The notes beneath the pieces were generated by a model. It searched no databases. It was not told where the DNA came from and saw only the letters and a program-made list of their open reading frames with translations. From positions 137,550-201,549 of the forward strand of contig NZ_JOGX01000008.1 in NCBI RefSeq assembly GCF_000719555.1: a stretch of 64,000 nucleotides of DNA, in the 5' to 3' direction. This DNA is from Streptomyces sp. NRRL F-5727. GTDB taxonomy: Bacteria > Actinomycetota > Actinomycetes > Streptomycetales > Streptomycetaceae. The position numbers and the translations under genes are program-made. The first letter of the stretch is position 1. The number at the start of each line of letters is the position of its first letter. This document shows, one piece after another, positions 10,971 through 18,662 of this stretch.

Positions 10971-10994
10971 AGTTATCTCGATGTCGAGATAACT
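10971..10994. promoter_or_regulatory. Perfect 24-bp palindrome upstream of acnA, candidate TamR-type operator
   Basis: AGTTATCTCGA-TG-TCGAGATAACT has 11-bp perfect arms around two bases. It lies 127 bases upstream of the aconitase start and before the plus-strand gene at 11114. The TCTCGA(N2)TCGAGA core resembles sites bound by UrtR-type MarR proteins such as TamR, which in S. coelicolor is reported to control the aconitase gene. The assignment is from memory; the palindrome is certain. Confidence 0.6.
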
Positions 10995-11113
10995 CTAGTG
11001 CATCCCCGCCCGTCGGTCATGCCTGGGCGTCCCCCGATCTCACGTGGCGCCCGTCGGGGCCGCCGGTGGGCGGGGCTTCCGGCAGCGGCGGCCCCGCGCC
11101 TACGATCACCCGC

Positions 11114-12253
11114 GTGACGGACGGCATGGTGGGGGCGATCCGGGGACTCTTCCGGGGACGCGGCGGACGCGACGGGGAACTGGCCCGGGTGGACGCGGAG
11201 ATCACCGCGTTCGGGGAAGCGCTCGCCGCGCACCCCTTCGTCCCCGACCACCAGGCGCACGCCCCCGGCCTGCTCGCCGACTACCAGCGGGCGCTGGACG
11301 CGTACGAGCAGGCCAAACGGGACTTCACCGGCGACCGGACGCTGCGCGACGCCGCCGACGTGCTGCGCGCGCTCGACGCCGGGCGGCACGCGCTGGCCTG
11401 CGTGGACGCCGCCCTCGACGGCCGGCCGCGCCCCCACCGCCTCCCCCTCTGCTTCTTCGACCCGCGCCACGGGCGGGCCGCCGAGGAGGTCCGCTGGGCG
11501 CCCGCCGGCGGGGCGGCCCGGACGATCGCCGTGTGCGCGGCCGACGCCGTACGACTGGGCGAGGGGCGGCCGCCGATCGAGAGCGGGCTGCGGGAGCCGG
11601 AACCACCGGCAACGGCGCCGCGCCGCCGGAGCCGTACCGCGGCACCCCCGCCTCCCGACGCGCCGTCCGGCGACGCGTACGCGACCTGGCCCGCGCACAC
11701 CGGAGAGCGGGCGCGGTGGGAGAGCCGGGGCCGCAAGGGGGTGCAGCTGCGCCGCGCCGATCCGCGCGAGCCGGCGCTGCTGGTGGTGCACCTGGAGCGG
11801 GCCGAGGGATCCTGGGTCGAGCTGACCGAGCCGCGCGGCGACGGGCCGGACCGGCAGCCCCTCACCCACGCCACCCGGCTGACCCGGGCGGTCGTGCCGG
11901 TCCCCGCCGACGGGCGGGACACGATCCACCTGGAGATGAACACGGACAAGGGCTGGCGCGTCTGGCTGCACCCGGCGGACGCGATCCCGCTCCTGGACGG
12001 CGACCTCGCGTCGGCCGGCTCGTACGTGGTGCGCCACCCCGGCGGCCGCGAACCGCTCCGGATCACCCAGCACGACGGCTCGGCCTTCTCGCTGCACGCC
12101 CTGCGCCCGGACCACCGGCCCGGGGCGCTGCTGGGCGAGGGGACCGGCGCCTTCACGACGGAGGCCGTCACCCCGCGGAAGCCCTGCCTGCTGTACGTCC
12201 GCTCGCGCGGCTCTTGGACGCTCACCCCGACGGGGTCGCCGAAGCGGCGCTGA
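11114..12253 (+). CDS. Hypothetical protein of unknown function, probably leaderless
   Basis: This 379-aa cytoplasmic protein was not recognised. The first about 120 residues are helical (a short Arg/Gly segment, then heptad-like ALDAYEQAKRD and DAADVLRALDAG). A Pro/Arg-rich linker lies near residues 160-190, and the C-terminal half looks beta-rich, with repeated units such as SYVVRHPGGREPLRITQH that suggest a sandwich domain. No signal peptide or membrane helix is visible. There is no ribosome site; a TACGAT hexamer at about 11101-11106 lies eight bases before the GTG, so a leaderless transcript starting at 11114 is likely. An ATG four codons on (11126) is the alternative. It diverges from acnA. 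Confidence 0.65.
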   Translation: MTDGMVGAIRGLFRGRGGRDGELARVDAEITAFGEALAAHPFVPDHQAHAPGLLADYQRALDAYEQAKRDFTGDRTLRDAADVLRALDAGRHALACVDAALDGRPRPHRLPLCFFDPRHGRAAEEVRWAPAGGAARTIAVCAADAVRLGEGRPPIESGLREPEPPATAPRRRSRTAAPPPPDAPSGDAYATWPAHTGERARWESRGRKGVQLRRADPREPALLVVHLERAEGSWVELTEPRGDGPDRQPLTHATRLTRAVVPVPADGRDTIHLEMNTDKGWRVWLHPADAIPLLDGDLASAGSYVVRHPGGREPLRITQHDGSAFSLHALRPDHRPGALLGEGTGAFTTEAVTPRKPCLLYVRSRGSWTLTPTGSPKRR

Positions 12254-12328
12254 CCGCGCCCGCCCGGCGGCCACCCGTCCGGCGGCGCGCGCGTTGCCGG
12301 GGGACGGGGGCGGGCCGAGGATCGGTCC

Positions 12329-12685
12329 ATGTTCAGCGGCGCGCACGTGATTCTGTACACCCGGGACGCGGAGGCCGACCGGACCTTCCTCCGGGACGTC
12401 GTCGGCTTCCCGCACGTGGACGCGGGGCGGGGCTGGCTGGTCTTCCGGCTGCCTCCCGCCGAGGTCGCGGTCCACCCGACCGACGGCGAGCCGAAGCACG
12501 AGGTCTATCTGATGTGCGAGGACCTCACCCGTACCCTCACCGCCCTGGAGGACAAGGGCGCGGAGATCTCACGGGCCATCACCGACCAGGGGTGGGGACT
12601 GCTCGCGGCGGTACGGCTGCCGAGCGGGACGGAGCTCCCGCTGTACGAGCCGCGGCACCCCACGGCGATCGACCTCCCGGCATGA
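12329..12685 (+). CDS. VOC-superfamily (glyoxalase/bleomycin-resistance fold) protein
   Basis: This 118-aa single-domain protein has the paired beta-alpha-beta-beta-beta pattern of the vicinal oxygen chelate fold, starting GAHVILYTRDAEADRTFLRDVVGF and ending in GTELPLYEP. Metal-ligand positions are only partly kept (His near residue 6, terminal Glu in LYEPRHP), so the activity cannot be named; such proteins act as small dioxygenases, lyases or drug-binding proteins. GAGGAT seven bases upstream supports the ATG at 12329. It sits between the hypothetical gene and murA2 in the same direction but has 75- and 96-bp gaps on either side, so co-transcription is uncertain. Confidence 0.75.
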   Translation: MFSGAHVILYTRDAEADRTFLRDVVGFPHVDAGRGWLVFRLPPAEVAVHPTDGEPKHEVYLMCEDLTRTLTALEDKGAEISRAITDQGWGLLAAVRLPSGTELPLYEPRHPTAIDLPA

Positions 12686-12754
12686 CTGAAACCGGACAAA
12701 CAGCCTCATCCTTAACGAGACGTCACCCGACTGCCGCACCCCGATGATCGTCGC

Positions 12755-12770
12755 ATCTCATATCTGAGAT
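12755..12770. promoter_or_regulatory. Palindromic operator over the murA2 promoter
   Basis: ATCTCA-TATC-TGAGAT has perfect 6-bp arms and ends only 11 bases before the murA2 ATG. It overlaps AT-rich sequence that could be the -10 region (GAGATAACG). As the product has its own XRE helix-turn-helix, autoregulation is a natural hypothesis. It shares the ATCTC/GAGAT half-sites with the palindrome at 10971, but with different spacing. Confidence 0.5.
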
Positions 12771-12781
12771 AACGTGACGGC

Positions 12782-14311
12782 ATGGCAGACGACTACCTCG
12801 TACGCATCGGCAAGCTCATCCGTGACGCCCGGCAACACCGTGGCTGGACCCAGACGCAGCTCGCCGAGGCCCTGGCCACCAGCCAGAGCGCGGTCAACCG
12901 GATCGAGCGCGGCAACCAGAACATCAGCCTGGAGATGATCGCCCGCATCGGCGAGGCGCTCGACAGCGAGATCGTGTCCCTGGGCTACGCCGGCCCGATG
13001 CACCTCCGCGTCGTCGGCCGCCGCCGGCTCTCCGGCTCCATCGACGTCAAGACCAGCAAGAACGCCTGCGTCGCCCTGCTCTGCGCCACCCTCCTCAACA
13101 AGGGCCGCACGGTGCTGCGCCGCGTCGCGAGGATCGAGGAGGTCTTCCGCCTCCTCGAAGTCCTCAACTCCATCGGCGTCCGCACCCGCTGGATCAACGA
13201 CGGCGTGGACCTGGAGATCGTGCCGCCGGCCGAGCTGGACATGGAGTCCATCGACGCCGAGGCCGCCATCCGCACCCGCTCCATCATCATGTTCCTCGGC
13301 CCGCTGCTGCACCGCATGGACCGCTTCAAGCTGCCGTACGCCGGCGGCTGCGACCTCGGTACGCGCACGATCGAGCCGCACATGATCGCGCTGCGCCGCT
13401 TCGGCCTGGACGTCACCGCCACCGAGGGCCTGTACCACGCCCAGGTGGAGAAGGCGGTGGCCCCCGGCCGCCCGATCGTCCTGACCGAGCGCGGCGACAC
13501 CGTGACCGAGAACGCGCTGCTGGCCGCCGCCCGCCACGACGGCGTGACGGTCATCCGCAACGCCTCCTCCAACTACATGGTCCAGGACCTGTGCTTCTTC
13601 CTGGAGGCGCTCGGCGTCCGCGTCGACGGCGTCGGCACCACCACGCTGACCGTGCACGGCATCCCGGAGATCGACGTCGACGTCGACTACTCCCCCTCCG
13701 AGGACCCGGTCGAGGCGATGAGCCTGCTCGCCGCGGCCGTCGTCACCGAGTCCGAGCTGACGATCCGCCGGGTGCCGATCGAGTTCCTGGAGATCGAGCT
13801 CGCGGTCCTGGAGGAGATGGGCCTCGACCACGACCGCTCGGCCGAGTACGCCGCCGACAACGGCCGCACCCGCCTGGTCGACCTGACGGTCCGCCCCTCC
13901 AAGCTGGAGGCGCCGATCGACAAGATCCACCCGATGCCCTTCCCGGGCCTCAACATCGACAACGTCCCCTTCTTCGCGGCGATCGCGGCCACCGCCCAGG
14001 GCCAGACCCTCATCCACGACTGGGTCTACGACAACCGCGCCATCTACCTCACCGACCTCAACCGCCTCGGCGGCCGCCTCCAGCTCCTCGACCCCCACCG
14101 CGTCCTGGTCGAGGGCCCCACCCGCTGGCGCGCCGCCGAGATGATGTGCCCGCCCGCCCTCCGCCCCGCCGTGGTCGTCCTCCTCGCGATGATGGCCGCG
14201 GAGGGCACCTCGGTGCTGCGGAACGTGTACGTCATCAACCGCGGCTACGAGGACCTGGCGGAACGCCTGAACTCGATCGGCGCGCAGATCGAGATCTTCC
14301 GGGACATCTGA
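12782..14311 (+). CDS. murA2: UDP-N-acetylglucosamine 1-carboxyvinyltransferase with N-terminal XRE DNA-binding domain
   Basis: This 509-aa fusion has an XRE helix-turn-helix at residues about 8-60 (LIRDARQHRGWTQTQLAEAL, TSQSAVNRIERG) followed by a complete MurA/EPSP-synthase fold. Catalytic landmarks are kept: Lys-Asn in TSKNA, the phosphoenolpyruvate/fosfomycin cysteine in AGGCDLGTR, and DNRAIYLTDLNRLGG near the C-terminus. MurA starts peptidoglycan synthesis by adding enolpyruvate to UDP-GlcNAc. Fusion to an HTH suggests that it senses UDP-GlcNAc and controls transcription, perhaps its own through the palindrome 11 bases upstream. There is no clear ribosome site. It corresponds by memory to SCO5998 next to aconitase, and is followed by a U-rich terminator that marks the edge of the accessory island. 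Confidence 0.9.
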   Translation: MADDYLVRIGKLIRDARQHRGWTQTQLAEALATSQSAVNRIERGNQNISLEMIARIGEALDSEIVSLGYAGPMHLRVVGRRRLSGSIDVKTSKNACVALLCATLLNKGRTVLRRVARIEEVFRLLEVLNSIGVRTRWINDGVDLEIVPPAELDMESIDAEAAIRTRSIIMFLGPLLHRMDRFKLPYAGGCDLGTRTIEPHMIALRRFGLDVTATEGLYHAQVEKAVAPGRPIVLTERGDTVTENALLAAARHDGVTVIRNASSNYMVQDLCFFLEALGVRVDGVGTTTLTVHGIPEIDVDVDYSPSEDPVEAMSLLAAAVVTESELTIRRVPIEFLEIELAVLEEMGLDHDRSAEYAADNGRTRLVDLTVRPSKLEAPIDKIHPMPFPGLNIDNVPFFAAIAATAQGQTLIHDWVYDNRAIYLTDLNRLGGRLQLLDPHRVLVEGPTRWRAAEMMCPPALRPAVVVLLAMMAAEGTSVLRNVYVINRGYEDLAERLNSIGAQIEIFRDI

Positions 14312-14334
14312 GCAGCCTCAGATACAACGCAGCT

Positions 14335-14379
14335 AATCCCCTCCTGACCCGCATGTATGCGAGCCAAGAGGGGATTTTT
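14335..14379 (+). terminator. Rho-independent terminator of murA2
   Basis: A 9-bp perfect stem (aatcccctc / gaggggatt) is followed by five T residues, which is unusually classical for this genome. The loop contains a small gcat/atgc pairing. It begins 23 bases past the murA2 stop. Confidence 0.85.
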
Positions 14380-14576
14380 CAGCGCCTGTGGGACTTGTCT
14401 GGGACGTTGGTTCGCGATCGGGAGACTACCGGCCCCGGAGCCTGGGGGATGCTTGGTCGGTGCTCTATGTGATTCGTCATCGGAATCGTGCGGAGCAGCC
14501 AGCCCATCGGAGAAGAACCGGTACAACGAGCTGTCTCCAACTCGGTATGCGCAGCCGTGCGTCCCCATGCACCGGC
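14380..14576. other. Non-coding junction between backbone and accessory island
   Basis: About 200 bp lie between the murA2 terminator and the stop of the McrC gene. GC content is lower than in the flanks, and no reading frame looks coding. The position suits the left junction of the inserted island. I looked for, and did not see, a tRNA end, an integrase or a direct repeat matching the right side. Confidence 0.45.
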
Positions 14577-15830
14577 TCAGGTACCCGAGGAACCCCCAGA
14601 GGGCGCGCTGCCCTGACGCGACATTGCTGAGCCGTGAAGCATGCGCCGAGCCAGCGCGTCGATCTCGGCGAGCAACCTCGCGGACTGCTGTTCCAAGTCA
14701 ATGGCGTGCTGGTGGAGAACCGTACCGGCATGTCGCACACGATGGCTGATGTGTGGAGCGTTGCCCTTCGCGTACACCAGGTGTCCCTCCGGCAGCCCCA
14801 GGGCAGTGCAGTAGGCCAGCATTTGGTACAGGTCCTCATTCGGAAAGCCGCTTTTCCTGCGGGCCTTGTACTTGGCGTCCGCGACGATCAGTGGGGTGCC
14901 GGACTCTCCGTACCAGACGAAATCGGGTCGCAGGCGGATCACATCCCCTTCGTCCATGTGGATGTTCCGGGCCTGGAGGACACTTCTGCCGCCGTAGGGG
15001 CGCATGGCCTCCCGTAGTGCCGTACAGATGAAGTCCTCGTAGATGCCGTTCATGTCGAACAGGAATCCGTTCATGCGCAGCTGCCCGGGCAGATGCTCGG
15101 CCGACCATCCCCTCAGCACCGTTTCGGAGAGATGGAGTGCCGGGTGATAGCGGGTGTTGAGCCGCGTCGGATGCCAGCCGGGTGGTTTCTGCCCCCGGGT
15201 GAGCGGTGTGATGTCCACCAGCCGGGACCGCTGGTGCATCAGACGCGTACGTACGGTCCGGGGGACACCGGGGAGGCGCAGGAGCCGGTCGACAGCCGCG
15301 CGAAGAAGGCGGTTCTCAGCGATGTCCGTGGTGAATTCGTCGTACGTCACCTCCGCGGGCACGGGCATGCCGAATCGGCGGCGGATCTGTTCGGACTCGC
15401 GGAGCCGGCCGCGTACGACGGGGGACGACTCCTCGGCCGTCCGGTAGCCCTGGAGCAGGCCCTGCCGCAGTGCGCGGTCGATCTGGCGCTCGACGGCGTG
15501 CGCGAACGCCGGGAGGAGGTCGTCGTGCGCGGCCAGGTTCACGGTGCCGTCCTTCCAGCCCCGGGGGTCGCTGCTGTAGCCGAGCAGGAAGAGCAGGCGG
15601 GCGATCGGCACCTTGGGGTTGATCCGCACCGTGATGCCTTCGCCGCCGGGCACGGTGAGTGTGACGGCGCCTACCCTGCTGCCGGCGCGCAGTCGCCAGG
15701 CGCCCGGGTCATAAGGGTCCGGACCGGCCTCTTCCAGGATCCTGGACGCGGCCAGTGCGCGGCCCACGGCGTCGGGGAGCCGGACCGAGCGCGCAGGTCC
15801 GTGTTCGACGAGCGGGACGTCGGAGGTCAC
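14577..15830 (-). CDS. mcrC: McrC-like restriction endonuclease subunit
   Basis: This 417-aa McrC (5-methylcytosine-specific restriction family) protein is the nuclease partner of the AAA+ protein encoded just upstream. The N-terminal half is the McrC beta-rich part that docks on McrB. The C-terminal PD-(D/E)xK nuclease is intact: RPDFVWYGESGTPLIVADAKYK supplies the metal-binding Asp and the DxK. The GTG at 15828-15830 overlaps the mcrB stop as GTGA, so the two are translationally coupled. In E. coli McrBC cuts DNA with modified cytosines; here modified phage DNA is the likely target. No ribosome site is needed because of the coupling. The C-terminal 20 residues are Gly/Ser-rich and probably disordered. 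Confidence 0.88.
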   Translation of the reverse strand: MTSDVPLVEHGPARSVRLPDAVGRALAASRILEEAGPDPYDPGAWRLRAGSRVGAVTLTVPGGEGITVRINPKVPIARLLFLLGYSSDPRGWKDGTVNLAAHDDLLPAFAHAVERQIDRALRQGLLQGYRTAEESSPVVRGRLRESEQIRRRFGMPVPAEVTYDEFTTDIAENRLLRAAVDRLLRLPGVPRTVRTRLMHQRSRLVDITPLTRGQKPPGWHPTRLNTRYHPALHLSETVLRGWSAEHLPGQLRMNGFLFDMNGIYEDFICTALREAMRPYGGRSVLQARNIHMDEGDVIRLRPDFVWYGESGTPLIVADAKYKARRKSGFPNEDLYQMLAYCTALGLPEGHLVYAKGNAPHISHRVRHAGTVLHQHAIDLEQQSARLLAEIDALARRMLHGSAMSRQGSAPSGGSSGT

Positions 15831-17680
15831 TGCGCGTCGGTCCCGTCGCCCGGTTGGGGAGAGGTGGTGCGTGACGCGAGGGCTCTGCGCAGTGCCGGCA
15901 GGCCGTAGCGGCCCTCGATGTCCACGCCTTCGCCGTAGTGGTGCTCCTCCAGGAGCGGGAGGATCTTGGTCCGCCAGGTCCGTTCCAGTCCGCCCTCGCG
16001 GTAGACGCCGGGCTTCATCAGGTACGACGGTCCGATCTTGAAGTCGGGGTCGTCGATCCGGGCGTTGAGGGCGTCGAGCAGGTCCGCGGGTTCGGCGTCC
16101 TTCTCCTCGGACTCCAGCCAGGAACGCAGCAGCCCTCGGGTCGGATCGATGCGCGGGGACAGCTCGACGAACGCGAAACGCCGGCGCATCGCCGCGTCGA
16201 CGAGGGCGATCGAGCGGTCGGCCGTGTTCATGGTGCCGATGACGAAGAGGTTGCGGGGCAGGAAGAAGTCCTCGTCCGAGTAGGTCAGCCGCACCGACAG
16301 GTCGCGGTATTCGAGGAGGAAGTACAGCTCGCCGAAGACCTTGGCAAGGTTGGCACGGTTGATCTCGTCGATGACCAGGAAGTGCGGGATGTGCCGGTTG
16401 CCCTCCCTGCGGGCCAGTTCGGCGAACTCCCGCAGCGGGCCGGCCGTGAGCCGGAAGGCGACCTCGCGCGTGCCGGGGTCCTCGCGGGGACGGAAGCCTT
16501 CGAAGAAGTCCTCGTAGGAGTACGACGGGTGGAACTGGACCAGCTCGACCTGCTCCCGTCCGCCGCCGAAGAACTCGGCGAGCTTCTGCGCGAGGAAGGT
16601 CTTGCCCGTCCCGGGAGGGCCGTAGAAGATCAGCTGCTTCTCGTCGTGGAGCAGCTGCCTGATCTCCCGCAGCCATTCGAGGTGGTGCACGTGGAGCTTC
16701 TCGCGCAGTTCCTCGGTGGGCTCGGGCAGCTCCACGTCGCGGCGGGCGGCGACGGCCAGGGGCTCGGCGCTGATCCCGGTGCCGTCGGCCAGGGCCTCCT
16801 CCACGAGTTCCTCGTCGCTGACCCCGAGGCCGTCGACGACGGCCTTGACGGTGGTGAGGTCGACCACGTCGTGGCGCGACGAGAGCTTCTGGCGCAGTTC
16901 CTGCGGCAGTTCGTCCAGAGGGAAGCCCTCGCCTCCCCACTCCACGGGGCGCCAGAGGACGCGGCTTCCGTCGTCGGCGACGAGGTGCTCGACATTGCCG
17001 GTGATCTTCCCGGTGTGGAGCCGCCCGTCGGCGAGTACGCACACCGTGTCGCCGGGCCGCATCCGGGAGAGGAAGGCGTGCAGCTCTTCGACGAGCTGCG
17101 GCTTCTCGGTGTACGTCGCCGTCGGCCCGTAGTCCTCGTCGACGAAGGTGCGCAGCTGTTCCTTGCTGATGCCCTGGGTGGCGGCGGGGCGCAGGTGGGC
17201 GGCGGTCAGGGACACCCTGCCTTCGGGGAGCCACGCGCGCCGGAACAGGTCGGGGCCGGCCGAGTGCGGCCCCCGCACCAGCCAGGCGCGGCTCGGACCC
17301 GACCACACCTGGCCGAGGAAGTCGGCGAGCGGCCGGCCGTCCTCTGTCTTCCACTCCATCCACCCGTTGCTGCTGCGGCCCAGGAGGATCTCCCCCGCCG
17401 CTGAGGGCGAGTTGCACTCCACGTCCTCGACCACTTCGAGCCAGCCAGGCCACGTGGACGTTTCGCGTATCACCCCTTCCGCGATGAGCCGTTCGCGCAG
17501 GCGGTACGAGGAAGGCGTCTTCTCCGGGAACGACGGGACGACGTCGGGTCGCGCCGGGGAGCCCGCGAGCACCACCATCTTCTGGCTGCCGTTGGTCCCG
17601 CTCTCGGTCAGCAGCCGGCCTCTGGCCGTGGGCCCGCCGTACGGCAGGCGCAGCTGGAACTCCGGGTACGAATCGAGCAT
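15827..17680 (-). CDS. mcrB: McrB-like AAA+ GTPase with DUF4357-like N-terminal domain
   Basis: This 617-aa protein drives translocation for McrC. The AAA+ domain (residues about 345-600) has Walker A (YGPPGTGKT), the FHPSYSYEDFFEG motif, Walker B (FLVIDEINRA) and the GTPase-type NTADRS motif with MRRRFAF. The first 130 residues (LPYGGPTARGRLL through NSPSAAGEILLGRSSNGWMEWK) resemble DUF4357, a small domain found on restriction proteins, followed by an unassigned beta-rich region about 130-300 that may read modified bases. I start at the ATG of 17678-17680 because GAGGA lies six bases before it; upstream in-frame ATGs lack ribosome sites. It diverges from the gene at 17868. Confidence 0.85.
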   Translation of the reverse strand: MLDSYPEFQLRLPYGGPTARGRLLTESGTNGSQKMVVLAGSPARPDVVPSFPEKTPSSYRLRERLIAEGVIRETSTWPGWLEVVEDVECNSPSAAGEILLGRSSNGWMEWKTEDGRPLADFLGQVWSGPSRAWLVRGPHSAGPDLFRRAWLPEGRVSLTAAHLRPAATQGISKEQLRTFVDEDYGPTATYTEKPQLVEELHAFLSRMRPGDTVCVLADGRLHTGKITGNVEHLVADDGSRVLWRPVEWGGEGFPLDELPQELRQKLSSRHDVVDLTTVKAVVDGLGVSDEELVEEALADGTGISAEPLAVAARRDVELPEPTEELREKLHVHHLEWLREIRQLLHDEKQLIFYGPPGTGKTFLAQKLAEFFGGGREQVELVQFHPSYSYEDFFEGFRPREDPGTREVAFRLTAGPLREFAELARREGNRHIPHFLVIDEINRANLAKVFGELYFLLEYRDLSVRLTYSDEDFFLPRNLFVIGTMNTADRSIALVDAAMRRRFAFVELSPRIDPTRGLLRSWLESEEKDAEPADLLDALNARIDDPDFKIGPSYLMKPGVYREGGLERTWRTKILPLLEEHHYGEGVDIEGRYGLPALRRALASRTTSPQPGDGTDAQ

Positions 17681-17867
17681 CGGTGTCCTCGGGTAGGAGC
17701 GTAGGGCCGGGTGCATTGTGGGGCGCTCGTGATCCACTTCGGCGTTGCTTCGCGTATTTCCGGCCAACTCCGACGCCTCGGCCGGCACAGTTCCGGCCGC
17801 GCGTTGCCGTGCACGGCGGCCGACGTCCATGATCGGGAGCGGGGCACCGGCACGGCGAGGGGGAACG

Positions 17868-18557
17868 GTGGGCACCGGAACGACGAGCGGACCGACCAGG
17901 CAGCGGCACACCGAGGACCTGCTGGCGGCGGTGTCCATGACGTCCGCGCAGCTTGCGCAGGCGGTCGGCCGGTTCGACGGTGACACCCTGGCCATGGTGA
18001 CGGCCGCGATCCGCACGGCGGAGCGCGCCTTCGAGGAACTCGACGCCTGCTACGACGTCATCGACGACGCGTCCGCCACGGGCCGGGCGATCGCCGCCCG
18101 GCTGAGCGCTCTGCTCGCGGCGGAGGACGAGCAGGGCGTCGGCCCGGAGCTTGACGCCCTGGACGCGGTCTCCGCGCGCGTCCGCGGCACCGACCAGGCC
18201 CGAGAGCTGCTGCACCGTGTCCTCGGACGGGAGGAGGCGGCCGAGCGCGCCCTACCGGTGATGCGCCGCCTCACCGGGGCGGACCTGCCCGCTCTCCCTT
18301 CCGCGTACGCGGACGACGCGGGTTTCGACGACCTGATGGCCATGGCCGCCCGCGAGGAGGAGCTGGCGCCACGGCTGCGTGAGGCGCACGCCGAGCGCCT
18401 GCGCGAGGTGGCCGCGCACCTCGTCCACGTGGTGGAGCAGGTCGCGGCCGTGGGTTTCGCCGACGATGCCTTCGCCCGGGAATCGGTGCACGAGGCTCGC
18501 CGGGCCCACGAGCTGTGGGTCCGGTGCCTCGCGGAGCGCAGGCGGGACCTCGGATAG
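17868..18557 (+). CDS. Helical protein of unknown function, first gene of kinase-helicase-methylase cassette
   Basis: This 229-aa soluble, nearly all-helical protein is rich in Ala, Glu and Arg, with heptad-like stretches (REEELAPRLREAHAERLREVAAHLVHVVE is typical of the C-terminal half). The first half has QLAQAVGRFDGDTLAMVTAAIRTAERAF. No catalytic motif or membrane segment is seen and no family is recognised. The GTG at 17868 follows GAGGGGGA. It is 105 bp upstream of a Ser/Thr kinase gene in the same direction, followed by a SNF2 helicase and a DNA methylase, so a structural or regulatory role in that cassette is inferred; it could be the kinase substrate. Confidence 0.6.
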   Translation: MGTGTTSGPTRQRHTEDLLAAVSMTSAQLAQAVGRFDGDTLAMVTAAIRTAERAFEELDACYDVIDDASATGRAIAARLSALLAAEDEQGVGPELDALDAVSARVRGTDQARELLHRVLGREEAAERALPVMRRLTGADLPALPSAYADDAGFDDLMAMAAREEELAPRLREAHAERLREVAAHLVHVVEQVAAVGFADDAFARESVHEARRAHELWVRCLAERRRDLG

Positions 18558-18662
18558 CCGGCCGCCTCCGCGCCCGTACAGCACCGGTCTTCGGCCGGAT
18601 ACCGTGTGCGGCGACCGGACACGTCAGCTCCGTCCCCCCGCTCACGAGCAGAAAGGCCCCTC

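Noticed and set aside
14357..14749. Possible small gene in the left island junction
   Set aside because: No ribosome site, no recognisable protein, and it overlaps the end of mcrC on the other strand.
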